Part shown: piece by piece, positions 53,659 to 64,000 of the stretch
Layout: each line of letters starts with the position of its first letter
Position numbering within the stretch: position 1 is the stretch's first letter
Assembly (NCBI RefSeq): GCF_921293095.1
Contig: NC_060246.1
Span: forward strand, 138,942,198-139,006,197
DNA length: 64,000 nucleotides
Origin: Ischnura elegans
Taxonomy: Eukaryota > Arthropoda > Insecta > Odonata > Coenagrionidae
Direction of reading: 5' to 3'
The notes under the pieces: generated by a model
Seen by the model: the letters and a program-made list of their open reading frames with translations, nothing else
What the model was told of the DNA's origin: nothing
Databases searched by the model: none
Translations under genes and position numbers: made by a program

Positions 53659-54989
53659 AGCGCACCCTTATCCAGAACAACCTTCAGGTCTAAACATAAA
53701 AGGGTATCTATTTCTCATTATTACTACCTCATCATTGGCCCTCCAATTACATCTATCCACACTTTCCTAGTAAGTTTGATACACCATACATGTCCACTCT
53801 TAAGAGGCTTAAGCCTAAAGTAAGAAAGAATTCTTACTTCAGGAATAATTTATTCTTAGGTTCTACTTTATCTTGAAATAGTGGAGTATCTGTGACCCTT
53901 CAAGACTGTAATGCTCATTGTTTGTCACATCGCAGTTCCCTTTTAGGATGTAGAAATAAATACATATTACCATACCTGTGGTGAAATGTGACCAGTACCA
54001 CTCAACTGTCCTCTCCACGTTCAGAGATATGAAACATAGCTGCAGCCCCCTCTTCTAACTGCGATTTGAAGAATAATTTTTGGCATGCTACAGCCACCGC
54101 CAAGGGTTTTGTACAGTGGAATTCACCTACTTTGCCATTGATGGGCCAATCAAACCTCTAAATACCTTCACTATTCTGAGACTGTTCATTCAGAGAATAA
54201 CAGCTTTTGTTGCAGCCAGGCACATTATTGCAGAGGAGAGAGGGAAGCTTCAGCACCCCAACATTTGCTGTGGCCTCACATGGCAGCATCCTCAAGGGCC
54301 CACTATCCACAAAGTTTTTGATCCTTGCATTTCATTATGACCACCATCAAATCACTTTGAAGAAACCACAGGACCCGTGATAGTAATTCTACCTCAGGAG
54401 TAATATTTACGCAAAAATCAGGTGGATTTCAGGTGCTAACACCTATAGAGAATACCCATCAACAACGGCAGTTTCATTTTAAACTAATAATGGCATAATA
54501 CCTTCATTACGTTGCAAACTAAATTAACTTCTCATTTAATGAAATTTATGGTTTTATAATTCATGTAAATTGAAAAAAAATACTGCTGTAGGCAACTTGC
54601 ATACCATCTACGCACTCACCCTGCAGCATAGTTCACACGACATTGTCTGTTACAGCTAGCCTTGCCATCCAGACGTCAACCAACTATTGGCAACCCAACG
54701 GGAATATGTACTTAGTGGCTTGAAGGTTAGCCTAAGTTTCATACCCTGAACTTAACGAAATTCACCTTCTTATAGGGAGATCATTGTGTAGACTTCCATT
54801 TGGCAGTAGACAACATTTATTGGTACGATTTCTCTGAAATAAGGATGGAAGTGTTTCCCTTATCTACAGACCATATATATTTCCTAAACATTGTAATGAC
54901 ACTTCAAGCACCAAACGCAGTCCTTAATATACTGTGAGTGAACCATGGCAATCAGGTGGTGCCCATGAGGACAGAAGTGGTCACTGAGA
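53659..54989. other. Intergenic sequence, no gene recognised
   Basis: Contains an 86-codon open frame at 54080-54340 without family resemblance. Part of 54600-54989 may belong to the transposase relic to its right. Confidence 0.4.
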
Positions 54990-55103
54990 AGCTCCAACCT
55001 CCCACTATGTGATTTCTATCTATGGGGATTTTTAGGTGGTTTGTTTATAATAAATACGTTTGATGATATCAAAGGACTGAGAAGAGAAATTAAAGATGTG
55101 CAG
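54990..55103 (+). pseudogene. Transposase C-terminal fragment (mariner/Tc-like DDE)
   Basis: 38 codons read SSNLPLCDFYLWGFLGGLF, then FDDIKGLRREIKDV, which matches the common arthropod transposase C-terminal block SPDLTPCDFFLWGYLK...LK..I...I around the third catalytic Asp (here CDFYLWG). Upstream parts are not readable in one frame, so this is a decayed fragment. Confidence 0.6.
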
Positions 55104-55439
55104 AGATCTCACTCATGCTACAGAACATATTTACTCCATCATTAGTTGAACTCATTGTACTTGGAGGTCACGTAGAATGATGGGCTTATATGACACTCGC
55201 AGTTCTCCTCCAATTAAATTCATGTGCAATTCAAATGTGGGTCCAGATTTAAGTTTGAATTTTAGAACTAACATAATTTGGACACCAATAAGCTTTTTCA
55301 TTTGACTTCACAATTAAGTTATAGGCCGTGAGCCCCCCTTCTCCTTTGTGATCACCAATTTTATAATTTTGATATGGGGAAAGAACAATTCTTTTGCGCA
55401 CCCCTTTTAAACCCATAGTTAGTCAATTTGGTTGTTCTA

Positions 55440-56000
55440 ATACTCATAGTGACTTGGGACCACCATACTAGCCCTTGGGAGGTAAAAAATTAACAAGATG
55501 CATATGTTTACTGCTTCACGGTTTTGGGCAACAATAAAAACCTTTTGGTTGGCAGGTTGATTGTCCGGATACTGCTATGCACAACTCCAGGAACTCTGAT
55601 CACCTTATGACCCCAGGAGGTTAACAATTTAACAATATGGATACTTGGACTACAATACTCACTTGGTCACACTTTAAAACCTTTGGTCGGGGACATTAGT
55701 TTACCTGAAATTTCAAAACATACCTCTATGACTTTTGACCCCATTATAACTTACGGAGGTAAAAAATTAACTGCATGTATCTGTGAACTGCACAACTGAC
55801 TCGGGAACCCTAAACGAACTATGGTTCGACACACTGGTAGTCAGGATAGCTCGACATATACCTCTACGACCTTTGACCTCGATATTAGCCTTGGGGGTGA
55901 ATTAGTAGATAGGATGGGTACTTTGACATTACCAGTGACTGCACAACTGACTAGTATATCCCAGGAACTCTAAGACCCCTAAAAATTCTCTTGATGAACC
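55440..56000. repeat. Decayed tandem repeat, period about 138 bp, 4 units
   Basis: GGAGGTAAAAAATTAAC at 55478, GGAGGTTAACAATTTAAC at 55616, GGAGGTAAAAAATTAAC at 55755 and GGGGGTGAATTAGTAG at 55893 are spaced 138, 139 and 138 bp. Each is preceded by a TATGACC(C)/ACTTTTGACC-like stretch and followed by CTGCACAACTGACT-like words in the later units. Confidence 0.65.
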
Positions 56001-59000
56001 ACCTGACATAAATCCTTGGACCTCACATATACCTTTTATCTTTATATTTCAGTTGTGAAGTTGATGTAGTAAGAATAATCAAGAAGCCTTTTCTATAATA
56101 CCCTAAATAAAATGGGATTCCTAGAGCCCTTCAGAAACACTTATGCGATAATAATAATCACATTTGAAGAATTTTCAATTTCTATTATACAACAAAATAT
56201 GTAATGGTTAATATAATTCACTCTGGAAAATTAGAGTAATTAACTTGATTAGAGAATTAAGGGAGGAAAAACTCAGGGTAAGAAACCTTGGGAGTGGCAC
56301 CTAACTGTCCAAGTGATGCCAACAAAGAATGCATATTTTGAAATTTGAAAACCATTTTTTATGAGGACAGGGTGACTAGATCTCTTAACACAAAAAGGAA
56401 ATGATTCTTGAAAATGCAGGGGGAGAAGGAAATGTTGGCAATTTAAAAATAGAAGCTACAAAAATTAGCAAAATAAAGCATTTTTTAATTAAATTATCAA
56501 CCAATCGAACGCACTGCTTCCAAAGCAGGAATTCAAAAACAAGGCACTATCGAGGAAAAATTTTTACTGACACTGTTTCTGCTACCACTAAAGGTCAGCA
56601 AAAAAAATTGTTCCCTTCTGACGGCATTTTATTATTAGGCCTGGTGCCAACAAGGAATATTCTAACATGTGGTGTTATCTTCATCTTCTCACCACTTAAG
56701 TCACCATATAGTTAACTCCACTACAATGTTACACAGCAACGAGTGGTGAATGGAGGTACCATTGAGCCATGTGCAATTTCATGACCAATTACAAGATTTC
56801 TGAATGAAAATAGAACTGAAATGATAATAGTAGAAAAAAACATTAACATGGAAGCAAGTTAAATTTAGTTGAGCAAAATGAAGGATACGCTTCAGCATTA
56901 TTCAAAATTACATGTGGACCACAGAATACGTCAATGATTTGTCCAGGAAAAAAGAGGGTACCTAGTCACTTATGGTATCTGAAGTTGAAAAGCAAACAGG
57001 GAGAAAATTACATTCCACCTTATTTTATCATTGGTCATAAGCATTGCTCTAACTTCAGAAAGCAGTTACAATCAGTGAAAGCTTTAAGGAACTACCATGC
57101 CATAACATGCAAAACTAGAGGTTCTTCAGGAACGGGTAAAAATGGCATAAAAAACTTTAATATACCATCCTTCATATTTTGAAGGGACAGCGGGGCAAGA
57201 GGCCGCTATAAAAATCACAAATATTTGCCAGTGACATCCATGCCACAAAGAATTATTTAGTTGCAACCATATTTTTTTCCAGTCATTTTTTTCAATCAAA
57301 CATTAACAGACAGTAACTAAGTAGTACAAGACTAGATTTCATTTAACAGCATATCATTCAAATTTATCTTAAGTTAATGCCACAATTAGAATTTTAGCTA
57401 CAAAAAATTTTTTTTTAATAGTTTCCCTGGACAAAAGTGTTATAGTGGACTGTGTGACCTATAGTCAGGGCCTCCCAAGAGATATGGTGCAAGTTGTACC
57501 AAAAAGGTTTTTGCGGGTAATAACAATTTTTTTGAGGATTATGTGCCATCTGGGTAATGTGCACCCCTACTCTAAGTTAGCATTTATGCATTTAATCGAG
57601 AGGTTAATTAACAATGTAATGAACAACTTGCACCTATCAGCAACATCAGTTAGAAAATATCAATCTGGGTGTCTTTTGCCAATATCCTATGCTAACTTTT
57701 CCAAAATTTTCAGAAAATAGCAAAAAAACTATGGAGGCTGGCGCTCATTTAAGCATGGAATTGTTACTCTTTATATCAAATCTGTAAGAATCACTCATTG
57801 ATCTTATTAGTTGTTTTCATGCACAGGGAAATGGAATGAATTTACTAGCAACTATTTTTGCTGATAAATATTTCACTATAATGTGCAAAATAAGCAAGCT
57901 TCTTTCAGCTGAACCAAAAAAATGCATACCACGATATGAAAAAGACAAATATTAACACCATCTTTTCAATTTTTCCATTAACACAAATTTTTTTCCTGTT
58001 TGATAAAGAGTAAACATAACGGCCAACTTTCAATAAAAATGATATATTCATTACTATACCATAAATAATGAATGATGCCTGGGAATTAGTTTCTGAAACT
58101 TAATGATTGCAGTGAAAATCCTGGTAGCACACCGAAACATTTCAAGACAGAAAATTGTATATTTAAATAAAGATTTAACCAAATACAATCACAAACAATG
58201 TCCTTTCATGCATATTCTTCACCAGAAATAGAATTAACAAATTGCATAAACCACACAAATATGATCTCAACATTTACCAGGACAACAAACTGACATTTCC
58301 AATCTGAGGTGCTTCTGAAGGAAATACTTCAAAACTGTCCCGAAATTGCAGCTGCAAAAAGGTATGAATGCTTTTGAGGCCTGATGATGGAGAGATATGA
58401 CCAAGATGTTTCAACCAATTAAAACCGAAGAATGGATACTTAATAAACCTAAAACATCTCCAAGGTCATTTCCAAAATACATAAATGAGAAAAATGCTAC
58501 TAAGAATTAAGTAATCATGGGACATTTCAAGTTAATCACAACAATAATAAATCAGCATACATACTTACCAAGAACTTTAAAGGAGAAAAACATATGTTTC
58601 CAATATCGAATGGGACTTCTAACAATGAAGTCACTATTCTGTATTCAAAACAGAGATGAAAAAGTTATTAGCTACTTATAGTAAAAATAATATAGAAATG
58701 AGTAGTTTGACGTTTGAACATGAGAAAAGAAATGCACGTGACAACTCAATAATGAATAGTAATCAGCTTGTATATGATATATGAAAAACATTTCAAGTAA
58801 AAGGTGCAGGGAGAGGTGAGATATTGAAACTGTAATAATATAATCAATTTGAATTCTTGCCAAATACAAGTCACATTCACAAAAGAGAAATAGATTACTT
58901 TAGGTTACTATGTGAGAGCATTAAATTTTCTTTAAATTATAATTTAATATATAATAACTAATTCCTCAGTTTACCACTCAAAATGCCATCAAATCAGAGA

Positions 59001-60825
59001 GCCAATAATACACTTAACCAGAGTGAAATTCTAAAAGACATAATCCATGCAACAAAAGTAAAGCAAAACTAATTTTTAAATATCTCAAGTTTAATATATA
59101 TATAGTTGAACAATGCCAAAATAGTTCTCACCTTCAACTTATAACATCCATAACTTTAATGACATTGAAGGATTATAAACGCATTTTATTCTCTATTAGC
59201 AGTCATTTAGATATAACTTAGTACACAATACAGGCCAATAACTTCCAACTAAAAGGGCCAGCATAAATGCTTTCAATTAATATAAGTAATCCATCCAGAA
59301 AAACCGTGTATTTGTAAGAGTCAAATGAAAATGTTTCCACTTTATTTAAACATGATTTTTATAGCCTAACCACTTGAACTAAATAAAGGCACACGTGCAG
59401 GCTCTGCACATGAAACATGCTTTATAACAGCTAAAATTCAAACAAACTTAATGAGACCATGATCAAACATTCACTTAGATTCACCTCAAATAGAAAATTA
59501 TGATTTCTGGCAACATTACAAAGCCAAAGTAATGATTACAACCTCTGTTCTGGCATGGAATGCCATCAAAACAGTCAATAATCACATTACTCTACTGAAG
59601 CTATTAGCCTAATGTAGAAACCCAGCTCGTGCTGGCAATGCAATCTTTACATAATGATGATTCAAGCTTGAAAACAAGAAAATTGCAGTCATTTATTGCC
59701 TTTGCTGAAATAGTTGAGAGAATGCCAAAAATGGGTGCGAAACATTGCCGAATCACACACTGAAGCATTAAAATACAATGTTGTTACAGGATCTCATTAC
59801 TTGCATTACGTTCAAATTCAATAAATACTGCTGAAATAACAAAATGAGGAGTATTACCCACGGCATCGCCACCACTGATAAGTGAGGTGAAACTGAATGG
59901 ACAAGAAGGAATGTTGATAGTTAATCAATGACATATCATAAGAATACAAGTAATTTTTTTAACAATGCCATTGGGTGTCTTAGCCCCCAAGTTATGTCCA
60001 TTCAAAGAGCCTTCCACACATGAGCCAATTCGGTAACTATCATCGAAGAGACCATTCAGATAGACACACCATGCACTGACAAGGAAATTTCTAAGCCAGA
60101 GAAGATTTTTCAAAATTGAAGATTGAATACCAACAAGGGAGTCATTAACCCAACCAATACATAAAATCAAGAAGTGAACTAATATTAATAAGTAATATGA
60201 ATACCACTTTCACAGTTTAGGCACGGAACAAAATGGACATGACAACTACACCAAATCTGACCAAATGAAAATCACAATACTTACAACGGGCAAATAACGG
60301 TTATAAAATGCAAGTGATCAGCATCAAATTTGAGCTATTGAAGTAAATAACTCAATAAAAACCATATTTATTTTACTGAGAAAAAAATCTTCCCCTGGGG
60401 TAGAAATAAAATGTCCATAAATATACTGTAATAAATTAAAGAGACCCATGTTACTTTAAATATAATCTTTCATTTCAAAGCCCTGTAAGGAATGTGTGCC
60501 ATTTAGCTTTGCAACGCAGAGTTAAATTAACACCCACTACTTGATATTATTTTTCGATTCTCAGAAAGAAAAGCAGTACGACACAATTTCAGGGAATAGA
60601 AGATGCTATTACTTTTTTTCATATCACCGATGCACTATTGAACATGAAGCTGTTGTTAGACCATTCATCATCACACTCTCTCTCTCGTTCTCTCTTTCTC
60701 ATATTTTCAACCACTCGTGGCATCACCATAAAAAAAGAAGGAAAACCATGCACTGCACGGCATTTGCATTTGTTCGTTTGTATGTCGATGAATGCTTTAT
60801 TGGGGTGACAGCAAGTTTTTTTAAA
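56001..60825. other. AT-rich block poor in recognisable elements
   Basis: Almost 5 kb with no TIR pair, transposase or convincing exon that I can see, unlike the rest of the window. It could be a long 3' UTR or intron of a minus-strand gene, or plain intergenic DNA. Confidence 0.35.
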
Positions 60826-60933
60826 AACTAGTTCCATCAGCTGGCTCCACACAAAGGCCTTCACATTCATGAATGGCATCTTTCCTCAGGCAGTCGGATA
60901 CATTTCCGAAATATAATACAATAACATCCTGGA
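60826..60933 (-). CDS. Weak candidate terminal exon of an unknown gene
   Basis: On the minus strand a good acceptor (TTTTTCATTGATTCCAG) precedes a 35-codon frame, DVIVLYFGNVSDCLRKDAIH then ECEGLCVEPADGTSF, ending in TAA. The composition looks protein-like with three cysteines. A competing frame (CYCIIFRKCIRLPEERCHS) is also open for 19 codons. No preceding exon was identified and the family is not recognised. Confidence 0.22.
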
Positions 60934-61084
60934 ATCAATGAAAAATGTAAGTGTAAAATTCAAAAACATTGTAAAACCCAATTTATAAAAATTAACATAT
61001 AATTAATTATCTAAGGCACACCTGAAAATTCTTTCTTATAATTAAATCGAAACTTGAAGCACATATGTTGTGGAAGGGATCCAT

Positions 61085-61240
61085 ATTAATATTGAAAGAC
61101 ACTGTTTCTTCCACAAGTTTATAAAAATTTCTATTTTTCTTTTATTCTAGTAGGGCATTTCTATATATCTTATTCTGCTGGTAATAAAATAGAAATTTTT
61201 ATAAACTAGTGGAAGAAACAAAGTGTCTTTCATTATTAAT
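61085..61240. repeat. Inverted repeat, arms about 54 bp
   Basis: Arms 61085-61137 and 61186-61240 (AAAGACAC, TGTTTCTTCCAC, GTTTATAAAAATTTCTATTT against their complements) form a near-perfect stem with a 48-nt loop. It may be a small MITE; no TSD assigned. Confidence 0.7.
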
Positions 61241-64000
61241 ATTCTTTCTTGTATTATTGCAAATTAAAATCTATGTATAAATATAATTTAATTAAAAGAA
61301 CTTCACTTAGAATACCAATCAACAATGGATTCAACTGATAACACACCGCCACAAAGAGAAAATGACATGTCATAACCAACTTATCTTCACTGCATGTTTG
61401 AATATTCTTAAAAATTAACAGCGTAACCATTAAACAATTTAGATTTTCCGGAGAATTAAACGTGAAAATGTTTCTTGGGTTCCAAGCGATGTTTTGTTTT
61501 ACGCTGAAGGTTCATGAACATGTTCTGATGATGAAAAACAAGTCAATTCTAGTACAGGTGGAACTATTAAAAGACATCACCCAGTGCAAAGCCCGAAAAA
61601 AATTTTTACAATAAAAGCCTAACAGTACAAATTATTGGAGTTGATGTCATATCATTCACTAAGGAACATTGAAAATTTAAAAAGAAAACATAATAAGACC
61701 TCTTTAATATGTAACTTAACCAACTGATCTCCACCATAACAACTAAGATAAAAATATACAATAAACTCATTATTATCCATGCCCAGATTATCTGTGCTGT
61801 AGTTTATCAGAAATGAGTTTCACCCTCCACAATCCCACCCAACAAAAAAAACTAAATAGGACGCATACACACCAGGATTATATTTCTATGAAAGGCTTGT
61901 TAATTCCATTAGAATTCACTTTGTAGAACATCATTTTTTCTATACTCGCTGAAATGGAATGTGCCAAGTTTACTTGGACCTGTGATCTAGTACTGCAGAA
62001 GACGATGACCAGCATAAAAAAAATAATTAAGAAGATTCCTGCGTTGAAATACAAATCTTCAATTCACAAAATGTTACCTATGACTTGAAAATGTATTTTT
62101 CCTATCACAAATAAGCAATTATTGCTGCAGCCTAACATGCAGTTGCTTACAGCCCAAGGAAACCAGAGACTAGGGCATGGAAAAAATGGAATTACGAATT
62201 ATTTTCAACTATCCACAATAACTCTCCAAGTGGGAATGTTTTGAACTCAATTGATATTATAATTCACTTAAAATGTCATGAACAAACTGCTTAACATATT
62301 ATTTATTTCCTATCATTTAGATTTTTTCGGAAGTATTGTCTTATCTTCTAGAGGAAGACCATTTTCACTGATGAAATTTTATTTGTAACATATAACACCT
62401 TTTAGTGATTTTAAATTATATTTTTTAATACATAAATTACTGTTCCTATCATTACAGGCACTAAAACAAAAAAAATTGTAGGTCCTCATTTGTTGTTTAT
62501 CTGAGTTTAGTGTTGTTCAATAATGCTTCAGGTCCTAGAGGATGCCCATTTCTGCAAAACTGAGGAATTTTAACTAAAGAATTCCGCCTTTAAAACAATT
62601 GGACAATTGCTTATGCTTCAAAGTCAAAAGCCACATCATGTTCAAGGTCATACGATAAAGTAAAGTAACTTGAAAAATAAATGTCTAAATTGATTTTCCA
62701 CAAGTGCACAGGGTAGATACCAACTTTGAATTTTCAATTTATCTCACATTTCCCAAATTTCCAGTTTAAACTTTTTAAATTTCTCTTACTTAATACCTAT
62801 AACAAATGAAGATCAAGACTAGTAAAATACACCAAAGTTCAGCCATAACTTAACTTACCAAAAAAATACATACTAATGGTAGTAAATTCACATTTGCAAG
62901 AAACTTTTTTTGGGGTGAGTTACAGTAAAACTATTGTCCCTCCCATTTGGGTCCCAACTCATCAGGGCCCCTGGTCTACCCCCACCACTGAATTAGACCC
63001 TCTCACACTTTCTTAACAGAAACCCACGGTCAATTAGAGGAATATCCTAGAGTATCCACTTAACTGGGACAGCATGCCGCTTTGTTGGGCCATGATTCGG
63101 CAATAGTGACTCCATACGCACAGCAAAATTAGTTTTTTTTTAACATTCTCCTCCGCTAATTTTGTCTTACTTTTCACAAGGGTACCAGTCTTGCCCTATT
63201 CTTAAAGCTATTGTTGTTATGCTATCCGTCAGAGTATTCAGATTCCGTTTCTAATGAAACCTCATTTAACGTAGCTTTGTTTTTAACACATTCAGCGAGG
63301 AGCACATCAATTGACATGCTCTGCTGGCCGGGCCAGGAGCCCTTTCTCCGCCTCCATACGCGACTAATATCCACTTCCGAGTCTTCCGATTGTGTGCATG
63401 GCCTTCAGCAAGCTTCCCTCTTTCGACCTGTGTGCGCCGTTTGTACATAGCAGTATTTGTACGGAAGTTATGGTGCGAAAACCTCTGTATTTTTTCTTTC
63501 TAATTTTATCAGCCTATGCTGACGACTTTCATGAAAATTAGGCCCGCATTGAATGTGTTAAGAGAGGACTCCTGTGTATCCTATTAACCCCCTGAACACT
63601 AGACAACTCTGCAATCGTCATTGGAAAATTACAATGTTTCTTCATTCCTTTCTCCTATCCTCATCTGAGTAGCTTATACATGCTTTCAAGTCATTTTTCT
63701 CTTCACTTTCAACTACTTGTTTGAGAACTTGAAGTCTAAAACCACAGTCAGTAGTGCGCATGATTGGTGGGATTTATCTCGTGTTCCATGATCTAAGTTA
63801 ACCTTGAATAAGTAATACTCCTTTAGTACTGAGAGTTCAATATTCCTTTTCTTGAGTAATACACTGCAGTAAGGACCTTTTACTGGCTGAAAAAATCACT
63901 ATACTAGACAAAATTACAGTTTATCCACAATCTATTCATTGCTGTTTGGCTGAAATAACAGGAGAGCCAAAATTGACAATAGCTCGGCTATTATAGCAAC
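61241..64000. other. Intergenic or intronic sequence, nothing assigned
   Basis: No exon, RNA gene or transposon boundary that I can support. The sequence is less AT-rich around 63050-63460. Confidence 0.4.

Noticed and set aside
54080..54340. 86-codon plus-strand frame upstream of SMC1
   Set aside because: Does not resemble a known transposase or host protein; may be chance.
62862..62950. Apparent exon on the minus strand ending at a GTAAGT donor near 62867
   Set aside because: The upstream acceptor is poor, the encoded peptide is low-complexity and hydrophobic, and no neighbouring exon was found.
63211..63450. 79-codon frame and its antisense partner
   Set aside because: A less AT-rich segment open on both strands, no recognisable domain.
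1..64000. CRISPR array, operon, rRNA or complete tRNA gene
   Set aside because: No regularly spaced direct repeats of CRISPR type, no rRNA core sequence and no full cloverleaf were seen; the window is eukaryotic.

Overview
The window is arthropod nuclear DNA, most likely insect: AT-rich, with GT-AG introns and a dense load of hAT, PIF/Harbinger, pogo/Tc1, mariner, piggyBac and Penelope-type elements. No species can be named from the sequence. There is no bacterial or viral gene organisation.

One real gene fills most of the window: SMC1 (SMC1A orthologue), the cohesin ATPase, on the minus strand. I assembled 21 coding exons from 52019 (ATG) down to 2561, all with canonical splice sites and consistent phase. 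They give 1148 residues plus a split codon, carrying the Walker A motif, the N-terminal coiled coil, the hinge, the C-terminal coiled coil and the LSGGEK signature. The last exon or exons (Walker B, D-loop, stop; roughly 85 residues by comparison with the human protein) are not in the window and should lie beyond its left edge. A 5' UTR intron is likely at 52048-52277.

The introns are the second story. Nearly every long one is inflated by mobile elements, many with both ends and a target-site duplication (TSD) readable by eye. From low to high coordinate: a hAT MITE (617-888), a pogo-type end (about 2129), a TIR element with CGGTACCG-type subterminal repeats (4962-6282), two Penelope-like hairpins (7732-7938 and 9731-10312), pogo-type MITEs, a 3.6-kb hAT element inside an older dispersed repeat (16986-20611), a hAT MITE beside exon 10, and a very large intron 8. 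Intron 8 holds a hAT element (24110-28131) with a TTAA-bounded element inside it, a TA-flanked element (28155-29941) with a Harbinger MITE inside it, and a Harbinger element (31527-35836) with a piggyBac inside it. Intron 7 carries a threefold nest (39759-43412). Intron 6 holds a hAT element (44494-46394) and intron 5 two mariner relics.

Upstream of SMC1 (right of about 52400) there is no convincing complete gene: a hAT MITE, a possible SINE remnant, a transposase fragment, a decayed tandem repeat of about 138 bp, then a long block poor in recognisable elements that could be non-coding sequence of a second minus-strand gene, with a weak candidate terminal exon at 60826-60933.

I found no dedicated new system. 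The most interesting signals are the two Penelope-like hairpins and the hammerhead-like GATGA/hairpin/GAAA motif that they share with a third locus, all inside SMC1 introns.
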